Positions 62,700 to 64,000 of a DNA stretch of 64,000 bases are shown here, one piece after another (within the stretch, counting starts at the first letter, position 1; every line of letters starts with the position of its first letter). The position numbers were made by a program, and so were the translations under genes. The DNA is from Pseudoips prasinana (lineage: Eukaryota; Arthropoda; Insecta; Lepidoptera; Nolidae), in assembly GCA_951640165.1 (NCBI GenBank), contig OX621249.1, positions 8,173,001 to 8,237,000 of the forward strand, written 5' to 3'. The notes beneath the pieces were generated by a model. That model ran no database searches and was not told where the DNA came from. It was given only the letters and a program-made list of their open reading frames with translations.

Positions 62700-63920
62700 T
62701 CTACCTATCTATATATTAAAAACAGGCAAGAAGTCATGTTTTATGGCCCTTTCACCACTGATATCTCTTGTTCTGTACAAATACGACCGTATAGAAATGA
62801 ATTCAATTTGGACGCGTTTTAACACCACACATGAAGAGCAATTAGGCAATGAAATTTAGCAATCGGCACTTCAACTGTGAAGTTAAATACGTCTCCCAAC
62901 TGGGTTTGGTAGTTTTAGTACGATGACAGTTTTAGTACGGTGAAAACCAACTTTAAGTCTGTAGAGAAAAGGTTAACATCCCCTTATTTCAGAAATAAAA
63001 ATTAAGGTAATAATTACGCATAACTGTTGGCAGTAAACCTCGTTGTAAGTTCAAACTGCTGTCGCGACATCTAAATATCTATGAATAGAAATTTAAAGAC
63101 GGAATCAAGTACATGTTTTGTAGGGAACATCAATCTTTCTCTTTAAATGACGACCCTAAATAAATAAATGAGCTGAAAATATATGGTAAAATAGAACTCG
63201 GATATACGAAGTTCTATTTTTATTTTATTTATTTATTTATTAACAAATCAATTATTAGGTTGGATAATGCTCATTTAAATAAAAACTACTAAAGAGTTAT
63301 ACAGTTATTTATGTGGAACTCGAACGACAACTTAGGACAGTTACTGAAAAAAAAACAAAATTGAAACTATTTATTTCTTAAAAAGACATATACAATTTAC
63401 ATAAATAACGCTTAATGTCGACTACGAGATTATGTGCATTATTGCGAATTTAATAATTGTTTACACAACTCACATGTTTTTTAAATTATTCTTTTTCTTG
63501 TGCTAGTGCTAAATGTACCTGGACGTCGATTCCTCCTACATTTTATGTTTCTCGACCGTGAACAACGTTGTAGGATGTTTTCAATGTCATGATAAATAAT
63601 AATAATGTCAACAAAAGAACGTATCATTTATCATAATCATAGCACATCACTCAAAAAAAATGTCTCATGGGTAATGGAATAAAAACTAAAACATTTAGCT
63701 ATAATTTCAAGTATTATATCGTCCTTCAAAATAAAGGTAATGTTATACGTTAAAAAGGAGGGCAGATAATAAAATAAATATAACTGACAATGACAATAGA
63801 ACCTTAATGCACGAATTACAAACAAGTGCGGCCTCTAGTATTTTAAATATAATGTGTATGACATTAAACATAAACTACACCAGGCAGAAGAAACAATTTT
63901 GATGCAAACGCTTATCACAC
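62700..63920. other. Intronic spacer, nothing recognised
   Basis: AT-rich with local short repeats (TTTATTTATTTATT at about 63225); no feature supported. Confidence 0.35.
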
Positions 63921-63924
63921 AAAG

Positions 63925-64000
63925 ATTTGTCCCAGGTAGGGATCGTACCCGCGACCTCTTTCGTAGCAGTCAGTGTCAGTACCCACTAGACTAACATGCT
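63925..64000 (-). repeat. tRNA-derived SINE head at the right edge
   Basis: On the minus strand: TTAGTCTAGTGGGTACTGAC (A box) and GGTACGATCCC (B box, one change). Probably a further family. The tRNA-like 5' end lies at the window edge and the rest of the body, expected to its left, is not recognised. Confidence 0.55.

Overview
This is a window of eukaryotic, almost certainly lepidopteran (moth or butterfly) nuclear DNA. It is AT-rich and intron-rich. Its repeats have features typical of moth and butterfly genomes: tRNA-derived SINEs, 5S-rRNA-derived SINEs, dispersed repeats beginning with a CCGCGG-containing head, RTE-, CR1-, jockey- and R1-like LINE tails, Tc1/mariner elements, a Ty3/Gypsy-type LTR element and small TIR elements. 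No prokaryotic operons, CRISPR arrays or rRNA operons are present.

Two host genes can be assembled exon by exon. The first, on the minus strand, is a B4GAT1-like glucuronyltransferase (Glyco_transf_49 family). Its exon 1 is 47537-46444, exon 2 is 45397-45277, exon 3 is 28403-28278 and exon 4 is 27069-26851. Splice sites and reading phases agree, giving about 519 codons over about 20.7 kb. Intron 2 (about 16.9 kb) is packed with transposons. Exon 4 exists twice (27069-26851 and 25292-25074) because a 1.77-kb block holding it and a Gypsy LTR is tandemly duplicated. The second gene, on the plus strand, is represented by three exons (57556-58059, 59290-59446, 61473-61555) that join in frame and runs off the right edge. 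It encodes a basic N-terminal region, one membrane helix and a segment resembling the start of a two-pore-domain potassium channel; that family call is tentative.

Layout: 0-9.7 kb holds SINE and LINE fragments, a Tc1-type transposase ORF with no visible inactivating lesion (4.6-5.7 kb), an R1-like LINE tail and a 5S-derived SINE. 9.7-21.35 kb is a large tandem duplication (A1-B1-A2-B2), with a broken jockey-like LINE only in the first unit and other insertions only in the second. 21.77-27.79 kb holds a deleted Gypsy element plus the tandem block with the terminal exon. 28.6-33.5 kb is a 5'-truncated CR1-type LINE with an SGNH-esterase-like ORF1, and its shorter sister copy lies at 50.66-52.2 kb. 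33.5-45 kb is intronic repeat mosaic. 48.70-49.98 kb is a structurally complete mariner. 54.3-56.0 kb is a broken LINE. 59.66-60.93 kb is a dead mariner inside intron 2 of the second gene.

I see no multi-gene pathway or new defence-type system. The strongest observations are the duplicated terminal exon of the glucuronyltransferase gene, a tRNA cloverleaf inside a TIR-bounded element, a complete nested mariner, and a layered record of duplications and nested insertions that can be dated relative to each other.
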